This document shows, in pieces, positions 24,720 to 33,294 of a stretch of DNA of 64,000 nucleotides. The stretch's first letter is position 1; every line of letters starts with the position of its first letter. Source of the DNA: Oligoflexia bacterium (GTDB taxonomy: Bacteria > Bdellovibrionota_C > UBA2361 > JBGSMV01). The translations under genes and the position numbers were made by a program. The notes beneath the pieces were generated by a model. That model was not told the DNA's origin. It searched no databases and saw only the letters and a program-made list of their open reading frames with translations. The stretch lies in the NCBI GenBank assembly GCA_019694515.1, contig JAIBBU010000001.1, forward strand, positions 171,716 through 235,715, read 5' to 3'.

Positions 24720-25730
24720 TTAAACTACTATTTTGGAGATTAAATTAGCACCGTTCACCGGGCCGGTAAAGGAACCGGAGCTTCCGATAAAATCCAGGGC
24801 AGCGGCGCATAGCACCGTCGCTGCAGCCAAATTTCTTTCAAAGATCAACCTTTCGGATTCAATGATGTTGGTAAGAAAGACACTCCAAAGTTTTTGTGCT
24901 CGGGGAGTATCGCTAAGCAGCATGCGTTGCCGAGAATAGATGCGGATCTGTCCGAGTTTGGCACGCAGTCGATCGCGATCCTTGCTAATCTCTCTAACAA
25001 AATTGAAGTACTCGTGAACTGCCCCTAGCTCAAGTTGGTCTAGGTGCTGTTTTATGTCTTTCCACGAATCGAGGTCGGAGATAATACGGTCAATCCCATC
25101 CAAGGTTCCATCCGCGAGCAGCGCTACTTCGTGCAGCGCTTCCCGACTCAGATGAATTTCCCCGCGGGCCGAGCGCCGCGAGAGCACCTTCTCGATCTCG
25201 GCTGGATCTAAATTATCGAAATGCCAAAGCTGGCAGCGCGAGAGCAGTGTCGCCGGTAGTTTGGAGTGATTGGCGGTGACCAGGATAAAGAAGGTGTTGT
25301 TCGAGGGTTCTTCAAGCGCCTTGAGCAAGATATTAGCGGCCTGAATTGAGAGGCTCTCGGCATCGTTGAAGATCGTAACGCGATTTTGTCCAGCGAAGCC
25401 GCGCAGGCTAAGTCTATGCAGCACTTCGCGAATTGCCGCAACAGAGGCATCTTCCTTTTCATGACAGTTTACAAAGTGGAAATCGGGGTGATTTCCGGCA
25501 TCGAATAGCTGACAGGAGTTGCACTTGTTGCAGCCGCCATAAGGGTTAGCTGCCGGATTGCCGGGAGCGGATTGACACAGCAGCGTACGGGTAAGCTCCC
25601 TTGCTACCGGCAACTTCCCTACTCCGGACTGGCCGGAAAATGCGAGGGTCCCCGGGATCTTGCCGTTCTGCACCAGGTGCTTAAGGCGCGCCCGTTGCGG
25701 CTCATGTCCGACAATTTCAGTGCCTGGCAT
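24720..25730 (-). CDS. holB: DNA polymerase III delta-prime subunit
   Basis: 336 residues from the ATG at 25730; an upstream ATG at 25751 would lengthen the tmk overlap from 14 to 35 bases. AAA+ clamp-loader features: VGHEPQRARLKHLVQNG, Walker A GQSGVGKL with Leu after the Lys, the zinc module CNKCNSCQLFDAGNHPD, VTIFNDAESLSIQAANILLK and LPATLLSRCQ (SRC motif). It is the wrench subunit of the clamp loader. Its holA partner lies at 31950. Confidence 0.93.
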   Translation of the reverse strand: MPGTEIVGHEPQRARLKHLVQNGKIPGTLAFSGQSGVGKLPVARELTRTLLCQSAPGNPAANPYGGCNKCNSCQLFDAGNHPDFHFVNCHEKEDASVAAIREVLHRLSLRGFAGQNRVTIFNDAESLSIQAANILLKALEEPSNNTFFILVTANHSKLPATLLSRCQLWHFDNLDPAEIEKVLSRRSARGEIHLSREALHEVALLADGTLDGIDRIISDLDSWKDIKQHLDQLELGAVHEYFNFVREISKDRDRLRAKLGQIRIYSRQRMLLSDTPRAQKLWSVFLTNIIESERLIFERNLAAATVLCAAALDFIGSSGSFTGPVNGANLISKIVV

Positions 25731-26415
25731 GCGGCCTCTTTTCCAGCGCATCCAGCCAGCTTATCAATGCCGGCCGCGCTGCTGCGGCGACCTCCCCGGC
25801 GCTCTTTGAGCCGTCCAGGATCACGAATTGTTCCGGTCGCTTCCCGGCGATCTGCAGGAAGCCATCTCGAATGCGCTGATGAAAATCCAGCTTTTCATCT
25901 TCGAATTTATCGGCGCCCGGCGTTCCGGTGGTGCTGCGGTGCTGGGTTCGAGCCAGCCCCTGCGCGGGATCAATATCAATCAGAAAGACAAGATCGGGGA
26001 GCAGCTGTTGAACCGCCAGCAGATTAACCTGCTCGATCATCTCGGGATCCAGTCCGCGCCCGTATCCTTGAAAGGCGATCGAAGAGTAGAAATAGCGGTC
26101 GGAGATAACCGGGTTGAATTTGGCTAAAGCCGGTCGAATCAGCTGCAGCGCGTGATCGGAGCGGTCGGCAGCAAAGAGAAAAGCCTCAGTCAGCCCCTTT
26201 AGGTTCAGAGCCGTGTCTTCGAGCAAAATCTGTCTGAGTTTTTTCCCCAGCAGCGTTCCTCCAGGTTCTAGCGTCAGCACGAGACCCGGATACTTCGGGC
26301 GAATCAATGCGGCAAAGTCCGCAATCAGAGTCGACTTCCCCGCCCCATTCAACCCTTCAACGACGATAAAGCCCTGAGGCGCGTCGAATCTCGCTGCATT
26401 AGGTTCGATAATCAC
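25717..26415 (-). CDS. tmk: Thymidylate kinase
   Basis: 232 residues. P-loop VEGLNGAGKSTLIADF, the DR(Y/H) motif SDRYFYSSIAFQGYGRGLD, and LIDIDPAQGLART with the conserved DP and R. It phosphorylates dTMP to dTDP. The LID sequence is followed by DKFEDEKLDFHQRIRDGFL, which is standard. The first ~12 residues before the P-loop strand are slightly long. It overlaps holB by 14 bases. Confidence 0.95.
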   Translation of the reverse strand: MIIEPNAARFDAPQGFIVVEGLNGAGKSTLIADFAALIRPKYPGLVLTLEPGGTLLGKKLRQILLEDTALNLKGLTEAFLFAADRSDHALQLIRPALAKFNPVISDRYFYSSIAFQGYGRGLDPEMIEQVNLLAVQQLLPDLVFLIDIDPAQGLARTQHRSTTGTPGADKFEDEKLDFHQRIRDGFLQIAGKRPEQFVILDGSKSAGEVAAAARPALISWLDALEKRPHARH

Positions 26416-26428
26416 TTCTTAAATCCGG

Positions 26429-26800
26429 TCAGTTGAGGAATATCTTTAAGCCGTACTCCAGCTGCTTGGCTGTAAACGGCTTGGTGATGTAGTAGTCAGC
26501 ACCCGACTGATAACCTTCGAGAATTTCAGCATCCTGATCCTTGGCGGTGACCATAATACAGGGCAGATCCTTGAAACGGGCTATTTTCTTAATCTCGGCC
26601 AAAAGTTGATAGCCGTTCATCACCGGCATCATGATGTCCAGGAGCGCGATATCAATATGCTGGTCTTTGATGCCCTGCAGCGCCTCGGCGCCGGAGGCGA
26701 AGCTGATGTGGCCAAAGCCGAGCGCCTCAAGCATGGTGCAGATGGTCTGCCTTGAATCGAGGTCGTCTTCTACAACTAGGATGGTTTTCTTTTCCGTCAT
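26429..26800 (-). CDS. Single-domain response regulator (receiver only)
   Basis: 123 residues from the ATG at 26800 (a TTG four codons upstream is also in frame). Acidic pocket VVEDDLDSR, phospho-Asp55 in IALLDIMMPVMNG, Thr in IMVTAKD and Lys in YITKPF: a complete CheY-like receiver with no output domain. It is 13 bases upstream of tmk and in the same orientation, so it is probably the first gene of that operon. No dedicated kinase is adjacent. Confidence 0.9.
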   Translation of the reverse strand: MTEKKTILVVEDDLDSRQTICTMLEALGFGHISFASGAEALQGIKDQHIDIALLDIMMPVMNGYQLLAEIKKIARFKDLPCIMVTAKDQDAEILEGYQSGADYYITKPFTAKQLEYGLKIFLN

Positions 26801-26887
26801 AACGCAAATCAAAGAAGGCTTAACTGGCTGCTGCTGGCACGCCCCACAGTATAGAAAAACCTAATTAGCTGAGGGAATCCAGCGATG

Positions 26888-26899
26888 ATAGCATGCTAT
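26888..26899. promoter_or_regulatory. 12-bp palindrome upstream of sufB
   Basis: atagcatgctat is a perfect palindrome between the divergent receiver gene and sufB, about 104 bases before the sufB ATG. Half of it recurs as atagcat at 26951-26957. It could be an operator for an Fe-S or stress regulator; the protein is unknown. Confidence 0.35.
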
Positions 26900-26971
26900 T
26901 TGATATCCATGTTTGATTTCCTGGTAGCTGAACTTTTCGTTCATGAATGAATAGCATCAAGTCGCAAATTA

Positions 26972-26980
26972 TGATATACT
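26972..26980 (+). promoter_or_regulatory. Extended -10 promoter for sufB
   Basis: tgatatact gives a TGn extension plus TATACT (26975-26980), 22 bases before the ATG. A -35 box at the right distance is poor, as is common with extended -10 promoters. The ribosome binding site gagg follows at 26993-26996. Confidence 0.5.
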
Positions 26981-27002
26981 GGCTAAACTACTGAGGATTT
27001 TA

Positions 27003-28424
27003 ATGGAAAGCACAGATATCAATGGGTTACAGGACATCGGTACCGATTATGAAAGTCGGTACGGATTTCGTGATCCCGAGAAGCCGATATTTAAGACCCG
27101 TAAGGGTTTGGACCATAAGGTCATTGATCAGATTAGCGATCATAAGGGCGAGCCGGACTGGATGCGCCAGTTTCGCCATCGCAGTCTCGATATTTTTCTC
27201 TCCAAGCCGATGCCCACCTGGGGCGGTCCCAGTCTGCAGGAACTGAACTTCGACGACATCTATTATTATCTCAAGCCGGTTAGTGAGCAGGGGCGCACCT
27301 GGGAAGATGTGCCTGAAGACATCAAACGCACCTTCGATAAGCTCGGCATTCCCGAAGCGGAGCGCACGGTACTGGCTGGTGTCGGTGCACAGTACGAAAG
27401 CGAAGTTGTCTATCACTCCCTGAAGAAGGAATGGGAAGACAAGGGCGTTATCTTTCTGGATACGGATCTTGCGTTGAAGGAATGCCCCAAGCTTTTCAAG
27501 GAATATTGGGCCACTATTATTCCGCCTAACGATAATAAATTTGCGGCTTTGAACTCGGCAGTCTGGTCGGGCGGCAGCTTTATTTATATCCCCAAAGGGG
27601 TGAAGGTCGATGTTCCGCTGCAGGCATATTTCAGAATTAATGCTGAAAATATGGGGCAATTTGAACGCACCTTGATCATCGTGGACGAAGGCTCGTATGG
27701 GCATTACATCGAGGGCTGCACTGCCCCGACCTACAGCTCCGACTCTTTGCACTCTGCTGTGGTCGAGATCGCGGTGAAGCGCGGGGCGCGCTTCCGTTAT
27801 TCCACGATTCAGAACTGGTCAGCCAACGTTTACAACTTGGTGACCAAGCGCGCGATGGCATATGAAAATGCCACGATGGAATGGATCGATGGTAATTTGG
27901 GCTCGAAGCTCACGATGAAATATCCGGCCGTGTATCTGGTGGGCGAGGGCGCACACGGCGAGGTGCTGAGCGTGGCATTTGCTAAGGACGGGCAGCATCA
28001 GGACGCGGGAGCTAAGGTCGTGCATGTCGCTCCAAACACTTCATCGCAGATTATTTCCAAGTCAATTAGCAAGGGCAAAGGGCGCTCCAGCTATCGCGGG
28101 CTCTGCAAAGTATATAAAGGGGCGATCAACGCACGCTCAAATGTGCAGTGTGATGCGCTGCTGCTGGACGAAGCTAGTCAGACCGATACCTATCCGTATA
28201 TCGAGATCGAGGAAAAGCGCTCTAGCATTGGCCATGAAGCCAGTGTGTCCAAGATCTCCGAAGAGCAGCTCTTCTATTTGATGAGCCGGGGTATTCCGGA
28301 GGATGAGGCCCGTACCATGATTGTGCGCGGCTTTATTGAGCCGATCTCCCGTGAATTGCCGATGGAATATGCGGTCGAACTGAATCGGCTGGTTGAACTC
28401 GAAATGGAAGGCTCGGTCGGCTAA
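27003..28424 (+). CDS. sufB: Fe-S cluster assembly scaffold SufB
   Basis: 473 residues, full length. Typical SufB segments are present: [17 protein letters not shown] near the start, FFSVPIPTWGG-like [82 protein letters not shown] and the C-terminal [19 protein letters not shown]. SufB with SufC and SufD assembles Fe-S clusters. No sufC, sufD or sufS is next to it, so the pathway genes are scattered in this genome. Good ribosome binding site. Confidence 0.96.
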   Translation: MESTDINGLQDIGTDYESRYGFRDPEKPIFKTRKGLDHKVIDQISDHKGEPDWMRQFRHRSLDIFLSKPMPTWGGPSLQELNFDDIYYYLKPVSEQGRTWEDVPEDIKRTFDKLGIPEAERTVLAGVGAQYESEVVYHSLKKEWEDKGVIFLDTDLALKECPKLFKEYWATIIPPNDNKFAALNSAVWSGGSFIYIPKGVKVDVPLQAYFRINAENMGQFERTLIIVDEGSYGHYIEGCTAPTYSSDSLHSAVVEIAVKRGARFRYSTIQNWSANVYNLVTKRAMAYENATMEWIDGNLGSKLTMKYPAVYLVGEGAHGEVLSVAFAKDGQHQDAGAKVVHVAPNTSSQIISKSISKGKGRSSYRGLCKVYKGAINARSNVQCDALLLDEASQTDTYPYIEIEEKRSSIGHEASVSKISEEQLFYLMSRGIPEDEARTMIVRGFIEPISRELPMEYAVELNRLVELEMEGSVG

Positions 28425-28440
28425 CCGTTTTGGGCCGCCG

Positions 28441-29196
28441 TTAGATTACCGTCTCCCCCTGATTCCACAGAATTGAGAGATATTTCTTGAAGCCGCGTGC
28501 TGCGGCAGATCCCGGTATATCGAGCACGCACGGCGCTGCTCCGTAAATCAATAGCCCCACATGGTCGCTCCAGGCCATTATATCGATCGGTGCCGCCACT
28601 TTTTGGGTTAATAGCCGGCATTCAAGCAAGGGGCGGGTCTGATTAAGTGCTAACTCCTCCGCGACATTGCCGGAGAGGAGTAGCCGCCATTTTACTTTGC
28701 GCTCGAGCCGCCGCAGCTCGAAGTTTCGAAAGGCACTGCTCTCAATCGGAAAAATTTCAAAATACCGGCCACTATCAACGCCTAGTATATCGACCCGGGA
28801 TCGCAGCGGTTGTCGGGCAATCGCCTCCAGATAATAGCGCTGGATCTCAGTCGCGCCGGTGTAGATGCGTGCTTCTCCGGTAAAGCCGGAGGTGTGGCGC
28901 AGTTGTTCCAGCTCTTTGCTCAAGTTACGAGCCTGGCGTACCTGGGCTTCCGCACGCTCCACGAAGCAGCCGGGATCGGAGGCTCGAAACCGTCGCGGTC
29001 CCCCCTCCCGCACCGAGTTAAGGAGTGCCTTCTGAGCGAGGGTTTCAGCAGCGTTGTAAATTAGCTGACGGTGAAGTCCGGTGACGCGCTGCACCTCGCC
29101 GATTGAACACTCGCCAGCCTGCAAAACGGCTAGATAAACCCGCGCTTCATTCTGGTTCAAACCGGCAGCAGATAAGCGGTTAAGCACGCTATTCAT
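28441..29196 (-). CDS. TrmB-like transcriptional regulator
   Basis: 251 residues. An N-terminal winged-helix (SAAGLNQNEARVYLAVLQAG, then GEVQRVTGLHRQLIYNAAE as the recognition helix) is followed by a coiled-coil linker (RQARNLSKELEQLR) and a C-terminal effector-like domain of about 150 residues. TrmB regulators are common in archaea and less so in bacteria, often controlling sugar or amino-acid transport. It diverges from an orphan binding-protein gene across an 8+8 bp inverted repeat that begins 2 bases before its ATG, suggesting autoregulation. Confidence 0.82.
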   Translation of the reverse strand: MNSVLNRLSAAGLNQNEARVYLAVLQAGECSIGEVQRVTGLHRQLIYNAAETLAQKALLNSVREGGPRRFRASDPGCFVERAEAQVRQARNLSKELEQLRHTSGFTGEARIYTGATEIQRYYLEAIARQPLRSRVDILGVDSGRYFEIFPIESSAFRNFELRRLERKVKWRLLLSGNVAEELALNQTRPLLECRLLTQKVAAPIDIMAWSDHVGLLIYGAAPCVLDIPGSAAARGFKKYLSILWNQGETVI

Positions 29197-29198
29197 TT

Positions 29199-29222
29199 GT
29201 CAAAAATATATGACTTTTTGAC
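29199..29222. promoter_or_regulatory. Inverted-repeat operator between the TrmB-like gene and the binding protein
   Basis: gtcaaaaa (29199-29206) and tttttgac (29215-29222) form a perfect 8-bp inverted repeat separated by 8 bases, so half-site centres are 16 bases apart. A third tgac sits in the spacer. It directly abuts the TrmB-like start codon and lies 45 bases before the binding-protein ATG, an ideal place to repress both genes. Confidence 0.6.
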
Positions 29223-29266
29223 TAGCCTGGGAAGCGCCTGCAGACTGAGAAAAAAGGAGCGCAGGC

Positions 29267-30451
29267 ATGAACGAAATCACGAGCCATTCTGGATATGTGG
29301 TGTGGAGCTGGATCCGGCTGTGGATCGTATTTTTCAGTTGCTCCGGCTGCGCTTGGTGTGAACCCACGCTTAAACTAGGGTGGTCGGGTCCGCTAACCGG
29401 GCCCTCAGCAGTGCTCGGTGTGGATAGCTTAAAAGCAGTGCAATTGGCGGTGGAGCAGGCCAATGAGGCAGGGGGCGTTGGCGGCCGGCGCATTGAGCTG
29501 CTGGTGGAGGATGACCAGTACGAAACCTCGCAGGCGGTTTTGGCCTACCGCCGGCTGGCAGCCAAAGGGGCGGTTGCGATCTTGGCTTCAACCTATGGCG
29601 GTATCTTTGCAACTGCCCAATTGGCGCTGCGTGATGGTGTGATCGTTATCGATCCGCTGGACTGCAACGACGATATCGCGGCGCTAGAGGAGAATACATT
29701 TTGCTTAGCCACCCGCAGCGAGAGTATAAGCGCGCTCTTAGCTGCTGACATCGTGCGCACCAAGCGGTTTCCGGTGACGCTAGTTAGGGACGGCAAGAAT
29801 CCCTTCATGGTTCTGGTAGAGCGAGAGCTAACGCGCCTTCTGGGCAGCGCAGAGCTCTACATAATCGAGGGCACGCAGCTGGAGAGTTTAAGGGCGGCGC
29901 TTAGCAATCATCGAGCGAGAGCAGCTCGCGCTGTGGTGTTTCTGGGTCATGACCCTATGGGGCAGGCCATGCGTGAGGCTCGAAGTTTGGGAATTACCGC
30001 GCAGTTCTATACCTTGGGAACTATTACCAGTCCCGGTTTTCAGCAATTGGCTGGCCCAGCAGCCCAGGATGCTTTGGTGGCCTATTGGGAAGCACCAGCT
30101 TCTGAGGCGCTGGCTGCATTTCTAGATCGTTTTCAGGCACGCTTTGGCAAAGAGCCCGTTCTTCAGTTGGCGTCGCTGCCGAGCTTCGATGCAGCCTCCG
30201 CCCTGATCGAGACAATGCAAAAAGTTTTTTCAAAACGGGGAGCTGTGGAGATTGCTGATCTGCGGTTCGAGCTGCGGCGCTATTTTAAGCACGAGGGTGT
30301 TTCGGGTGAACTTAAAATGGATCTGGACGGGGCCGTGCGCAGCATTCAAGAGCGGCTTTATCGATTCAACCACGGTCGACTAGAGCGCGTGAACCTTGCC
30401 CCGAACGGTGCGACGAACGGAGCTCCCTTGCTCAAAGCTACGACGGAGTAA
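29267..30451 (+). CDS. Branched-chain amino-acid type (LIV-I) periplasmic binding protein
   Basis: 394 residues with an N-terminal hydrophobic segment (LWIVFFSCSGCAWC) acting as signal; a Cys there could be a lipobox. The type I binding fold begins at LKLGWSGPLTGPSAVLGVD, with AVQLAVEQANEAGGVGGRRIELL and DDQYETSQAV, typical of Peripla_BP_6. No permease or ATPase of a LIV transporter is nearby, so it may be a solitary sensor or work with transporter genes elsewhere. The ATG has aaggag 8 bases upstream. Probably controlled by the adjacent TrmB-like protein. Confidence 0.85.
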   Translation: MNEITSHSGYVVWSWIRLWIVFFSCSGCAWCEPTLKLGWSGPLTGPSAVLGVDSLKAVQLAVEQANEAGGVGGRRIELLVEDDQYETSQAVLAYRRLAAKGAVAILASTYGGIFATAQLALRDGVIVIDPLDCNDDIAALEENTFCLATRSESISALLAADIVRTKRFPVTLVRDGKNPFMVLVERELTRLLGSAELYIIEGTQLESLRAALSNHRARAARAVVFLGHDPMGQAMREARSLGITAQFYTLGTITSPGFQQLAGPAAQDALVAYWEAPASEALAAFLDRFQARFGKEPVLQLASLPSFDAASALIETMQKVFSKRGAVEIADLRFELRRYFKHEGVSGELKMDLDGAVRSIQERLYRFNHGRLERVNLAPNGATNGAPLLKATTE

Positions 30452-30452
30452 T

Positions 30453-30812
30453 CTAGGACTTAGGCGCTAGATATACCGCTTCGCCGGTGAGCGGACTGTA
30501 TGAAACGGCAGGCTTATTCGCCGGACGGGTTGTCGGAGCACTGCGTGCTGGTCCCTTGCGTCCTTCGTTAATGGCAACGAAATCAGGATCGGGGCGCAAA
30601 GGTGAATATGATGGAACCAACAGACGCGGCATGGCACGCGCGCTTTCCGGCAATTCTTGTTCCCGAGGCTGGAGCCGGTAAACCTCACCATTAACCGGAG
30701 AATAGTAAACAGTCGTGCGGCTTTGGTGCTCGCGCGCCTTTTGCAGTTCTTGGGTGGCGGTACAGCCGCAGAGGAGTAGGGTGCAGAAAATCACTGATGT
30801 AAGTTTGCGCAT
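30453..30812 (-). CDS. Small lipoprotein with a duplicated YSPxxGExxxL motif
   Basis: 119 residues from the ATG at 30812, which has ggaggg 8 bases upstream (the frame is open to 30842). Signal MRKLTSVIFCTLLLCGCTA ends in a lipobox LCGC. The mature chain has YYSPVNGEVYRL near the start and SYSPLTGEAVYL at the very end, a clear internal duplication, with a Pro/Arg-rich disordered middle. The family is not known to me. It lies tail-to-tail with the binding-protein gene, 1 base apart. Confidence 0.75.
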   Translation of the reverse strand: MRKLTSVIFCTLLLCGCTATQELQKAREHQSRTTVYYSPVNGEVYRLQPREQELPESARAMPRLLVPSYSPLRPDPDFVAINEGRKGPARSAPTTRPANKPAVSYSPLTGEAVYLAPKS

Positions 30813-30893
30813 GGGTAGCCCTCCAGACTCTAAAAATACCATAAGCGAAAAGGCTAAGATAGAAAGCGGGCCCCTGGAGCGATGGGCGGGATT

Positions 30894-31886
30894 TTAGCGG
30901 GTTTTGGGCTGCGAGACCGTTTTAACGCTGTGTCCCGTCGATTTTCTTGGAGCCAGGAGTTCTGCAATCTTTAGCACGGCCCCGACATAGGCGCTGCTGC
31001 GGTTATATTTCCAAAGCGCATTTTTCTGCGACTCCGGATTGGAGTTGTCCCAGCCCGACTTGCTTAGAAAATTCGCCACAGAATGAATCGCGTCTTCCTC
31101 ACGAAAAAGTGAAATCACACCATCGCGATTCCCATCCACTCCAAATTTAAGATAGCTAGTCGGTAGAAACTGCGGCATGCCAAATGCGCCCGCACTGCTT
31201 CCGGTGAATCTAAACAGATCCAGGTTTTGCGCCTTTGCAATTTGGAACAGTGCTTCAACTTCGGGAAGGAAGATCGCATCCAGGTATTGTGCTCGAATCT
31301 GAACATCCTCGAATTTTACCGCCGGATCATCGCGCCGCAGCCGTTCGAAGTTCCAGCGTACGTTCTCGGGATCGGAGATGCCCGCAAGCCGGGACAATTT
31401 CCAAACGACCAGCTCACGGCCGGTATCTTTGCCAAAACGGGTTTCAACAAGTAGCACGGCCGCGATCGCGCGGCGATTAACCTTGAAGGTATTTTCGGCA
31501 ATCGTAAAAGCGTGTGCATGCGTAGTTAGAAAAGCGCGTGCCGAAGCGATGTTCTTTGGGCTCAAAAACTGCTGATAGATAGCAGAGGATTCTTTGGGAT
31601 TCAGGCTAAAGCTAATGTGCTCGAACTTCGGCATACGGGCATTGCCATAGATCGATACCAGCTCGGCTTCGCTAAGCCCGCGCGTCTTGAGGCGGTTTAC
31701 CAGATAATCCCAGCCCCGAAAGGCGGCAGTTTCCTCAAAGCGGGCCGCATCGAAGTTTGCGCGGTTTCCTGAGTTTTCACTGGAAGCGTCACTTTGCCAG
31801 AGCGAGCAGCCGCCAAGTGCAAAAAAGATCACCGCGCTCGATAGGGCTCGTGAGATTCCGATAATTCTATACATCACTGCTCTCAT
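30894..31886 (-). CDS. Lytic murein transglycosylase, MltB family lipoprotein
   Basis: 330 residues (an ATG at 31874 is an alternative start). Signal ends in a lipobox LGGC. The SLT_2/GH103 domain shows AVLLVETRFGKDTGR with the catalytic Glu, GSSAGAFGMPQFLPTSYLKF and VDGNRDGVISLFREEDAI, the usual order for MltB. The peptidoglycan-binding tail of some homologues is absent. It cleaves glycan strands with formation of 1,6-anhydro-MurNAc at the outer membrane inner face. Confidence 0.92.
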   Translation of the reverse strand: MRAVMYRIIGISRALSSAVIFFALGGCSLWQSDASSENSGNRANFDAARFEETAAFRGWDYLVNRLKTRGLSEAELVSIYGNARMPKFEHISFSLNPKESSAIYQQFLSPKNIASARAFLTTHAHAFTIAENTFKVNRRAIAAVLLVETRFGKDTGRELVVWKLSRLAGISDPENVRWNFERLRRDDPAVKFEDVQIRAQYLDAIFLPEVEALFQIAKAQNLDLFRFTGSSAGAFGMPQFLPTSYLKFGVDGNRDGVISLFREEDAIHSVANFLSKSGWDNSNPESQKNALWKYNRSSAYVGAVLKIAELLAPRKSTGHSVKTVSQPKTR

Positions 31887-31949
31887 CCGCTTGCTGTAGT
31901 GTTGTAACTAAAAAATCATTAACCAAAATTCGCCCGAAGGGCAGTAAGC

Positions 31950-32987
31950 TCATGGTCGGCCGCGCGCGCCCTCCGTGCGGGCGGGAAGCCGCAGCGCATC
32001 TAGAAGCTCACTAAGCACCGCGGTGGTCCCGAGCGAGCGATTCTTGAGTTTGCTGTCACAGCGCAGCAATGCCGCAAGGGTTGCTTTGAGTTCAGCCAGC
32101 GAATACCGTGAAGCCACGCCGTGACTGCGCCCAAAAACCCACGAGGTCATCCCCATCTGTTCCCTGATATCATCGGAGGATTTGCCCTCAGCAGCAAGAA
32201 TTTTAATCGAGAGATAATTAGAAAACATGCGCGCCAGAAGCGCTACCAGTGCAAACGGATTCTTGCCGGAACTAAGCAGCTGCCCTAGCAGCAGCTCAGC
32301 GCGCGCCGGATTGCGATCTTGCAGTGCATCGACTAGTTCAAATTCTGAGGGTTCGCTCTGCTCAACAAACAGACGCTTCAAATCCTCTACCGAGAGGGAG
32401 CTGTCTTCGCTGAACAAAGCGGCTTGTTCCAGCAGCGGGTAGATCCGATCAACCTCCCCGCCGCCAATATTGATCAGAATCTCAAGCGCCGCTTCCTCGA
32501 TGCGATCGACCCCCACAGCTTTAAATTCCTTGGCGACCCAACGCTTGAGCTCGTAGCCTTTCAACTCCGGCAGCTCTACCAAGAAAGATTTGCGACTAAG
32601 CCCTTTATAGAGCGCACCGCTGACCGGCAGCTTGCGGGCCATGACTGTTAGCGTCGAGTGGCGCGCCGGACCATCCAGTGTGTCTAAGAGTAGTTTGCCG
32701 CTAGCCGCGTCCAGTTCTTCGGCGTTCTTTAGTGCAAATAGTTGGCGCTTCGAAAATAAGGATTGAGAACTTAGCTCGTCACGGAGCCTTAGCAGTGCGT
32801 CGCGATTCAGCTCCGCGCAATCGAGCGTCAACGGTTGGGCCACATCCTGGAAGAGTTTTTGCCGCAGCATTTCAAAAATGCGCTGCTGACGCAGATGGTC
32901 GGGACAGATAATCAAGACTACTTCGGGAGCGTGTGTGAGGGCCTCAATTTGCCCAAGAATATCGGCGGCTCTCGATTTACTTCGCAC
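31950..32987 (-). CDS. holA: DNA polymerase III delta subunit
   Basis: 345 residues in the HolA layout: an N-terminal AAA+-like domain without P-loop (LIICPDHLRQQRIFEML, LFSKRQLFALKNAEELD), LTVMARKLPVSGALYKGLSR, then FLVELPELKGYELKRWVAKEF and a helical C-terminal domain (DALQDRNPARAELLLGQLLSSGKNPFALVALLARMF is characteristic in pattern). It opens the sliding clamp during loading. The next upstream element on this strand is tRNA-Phe. Confidence 0.92.
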   Translation of the reverse strand: MRSKSRAADILGQIEALTHAPEVVLIICPDHLRQQRIFEMLRQKLFQDVAQPLTLDCAELNRDALLRLRDELSSQSLFSKRQLFALKNAEELDAASGKLLLDTLDGPARHSTLTVMARKLPVSGALYKGLSRKSFLVELPELKGYELKRWVAKEFKAVGVDRIEEAALEILINIGGGEVDRIYPLLEQAALFSEDSSLSVEDLKRLFVEQSEPSEFELVDALQDRNPARAELLLGQLLSSGKNPFALVALLARMFSNYLSIKILAAEGKSSDDIREQMGMTSWVFGRSHGVASRYSLAELKATLAALLRCDSKLKNRSLGTTAVLSELLDALRLPARTEGARGRP

Positions 32988-33048
32988 GGATTAACTGAAA
33001 GTCTTACTGAACGCGTTGCCGAAATTGTACCGAAGACGGGAACTGAAA

Positions 33049-33121
33049 TGCCCAGGGGCGGAATTGAACCACCGACACATAGATTTTCAGTCTACTGCTC
33101 TACCGACTGAGCTACCTGGGC
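33049..33121 (-). tRNA. tRNA-Phe (anticodon GAA)
   Basis: Read on the minus strand a full cloverleaf is present: acceptor gcccagg/cctgggc with discriminator A, D stem gctc/gagc, anticodon stem gtaga/tctat with loop ctgaaaa (anticodon GAA) and T arm ggtgg ttcaatt ccgcc. The 3' CCA is not encoded. It stands between holA and the RDD gene. Confidence 0.97.
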
Positions 33122-33294
33122 GTGTCGAAAGAACTACCATAGTTATCCAGCTAAGTACAAGTTGGGCCTTCCTCGCTCGCTGCTTTAGGGTGCTGTTCCG
33201 GTGCCTGAAATCATACGCTTAGGGCTTTTTCGGCCGTTATCGTAAAACAGCCCATTCTGGGGCGGAAGCTGGCTGCTGCTGCCATGAAACTCGC

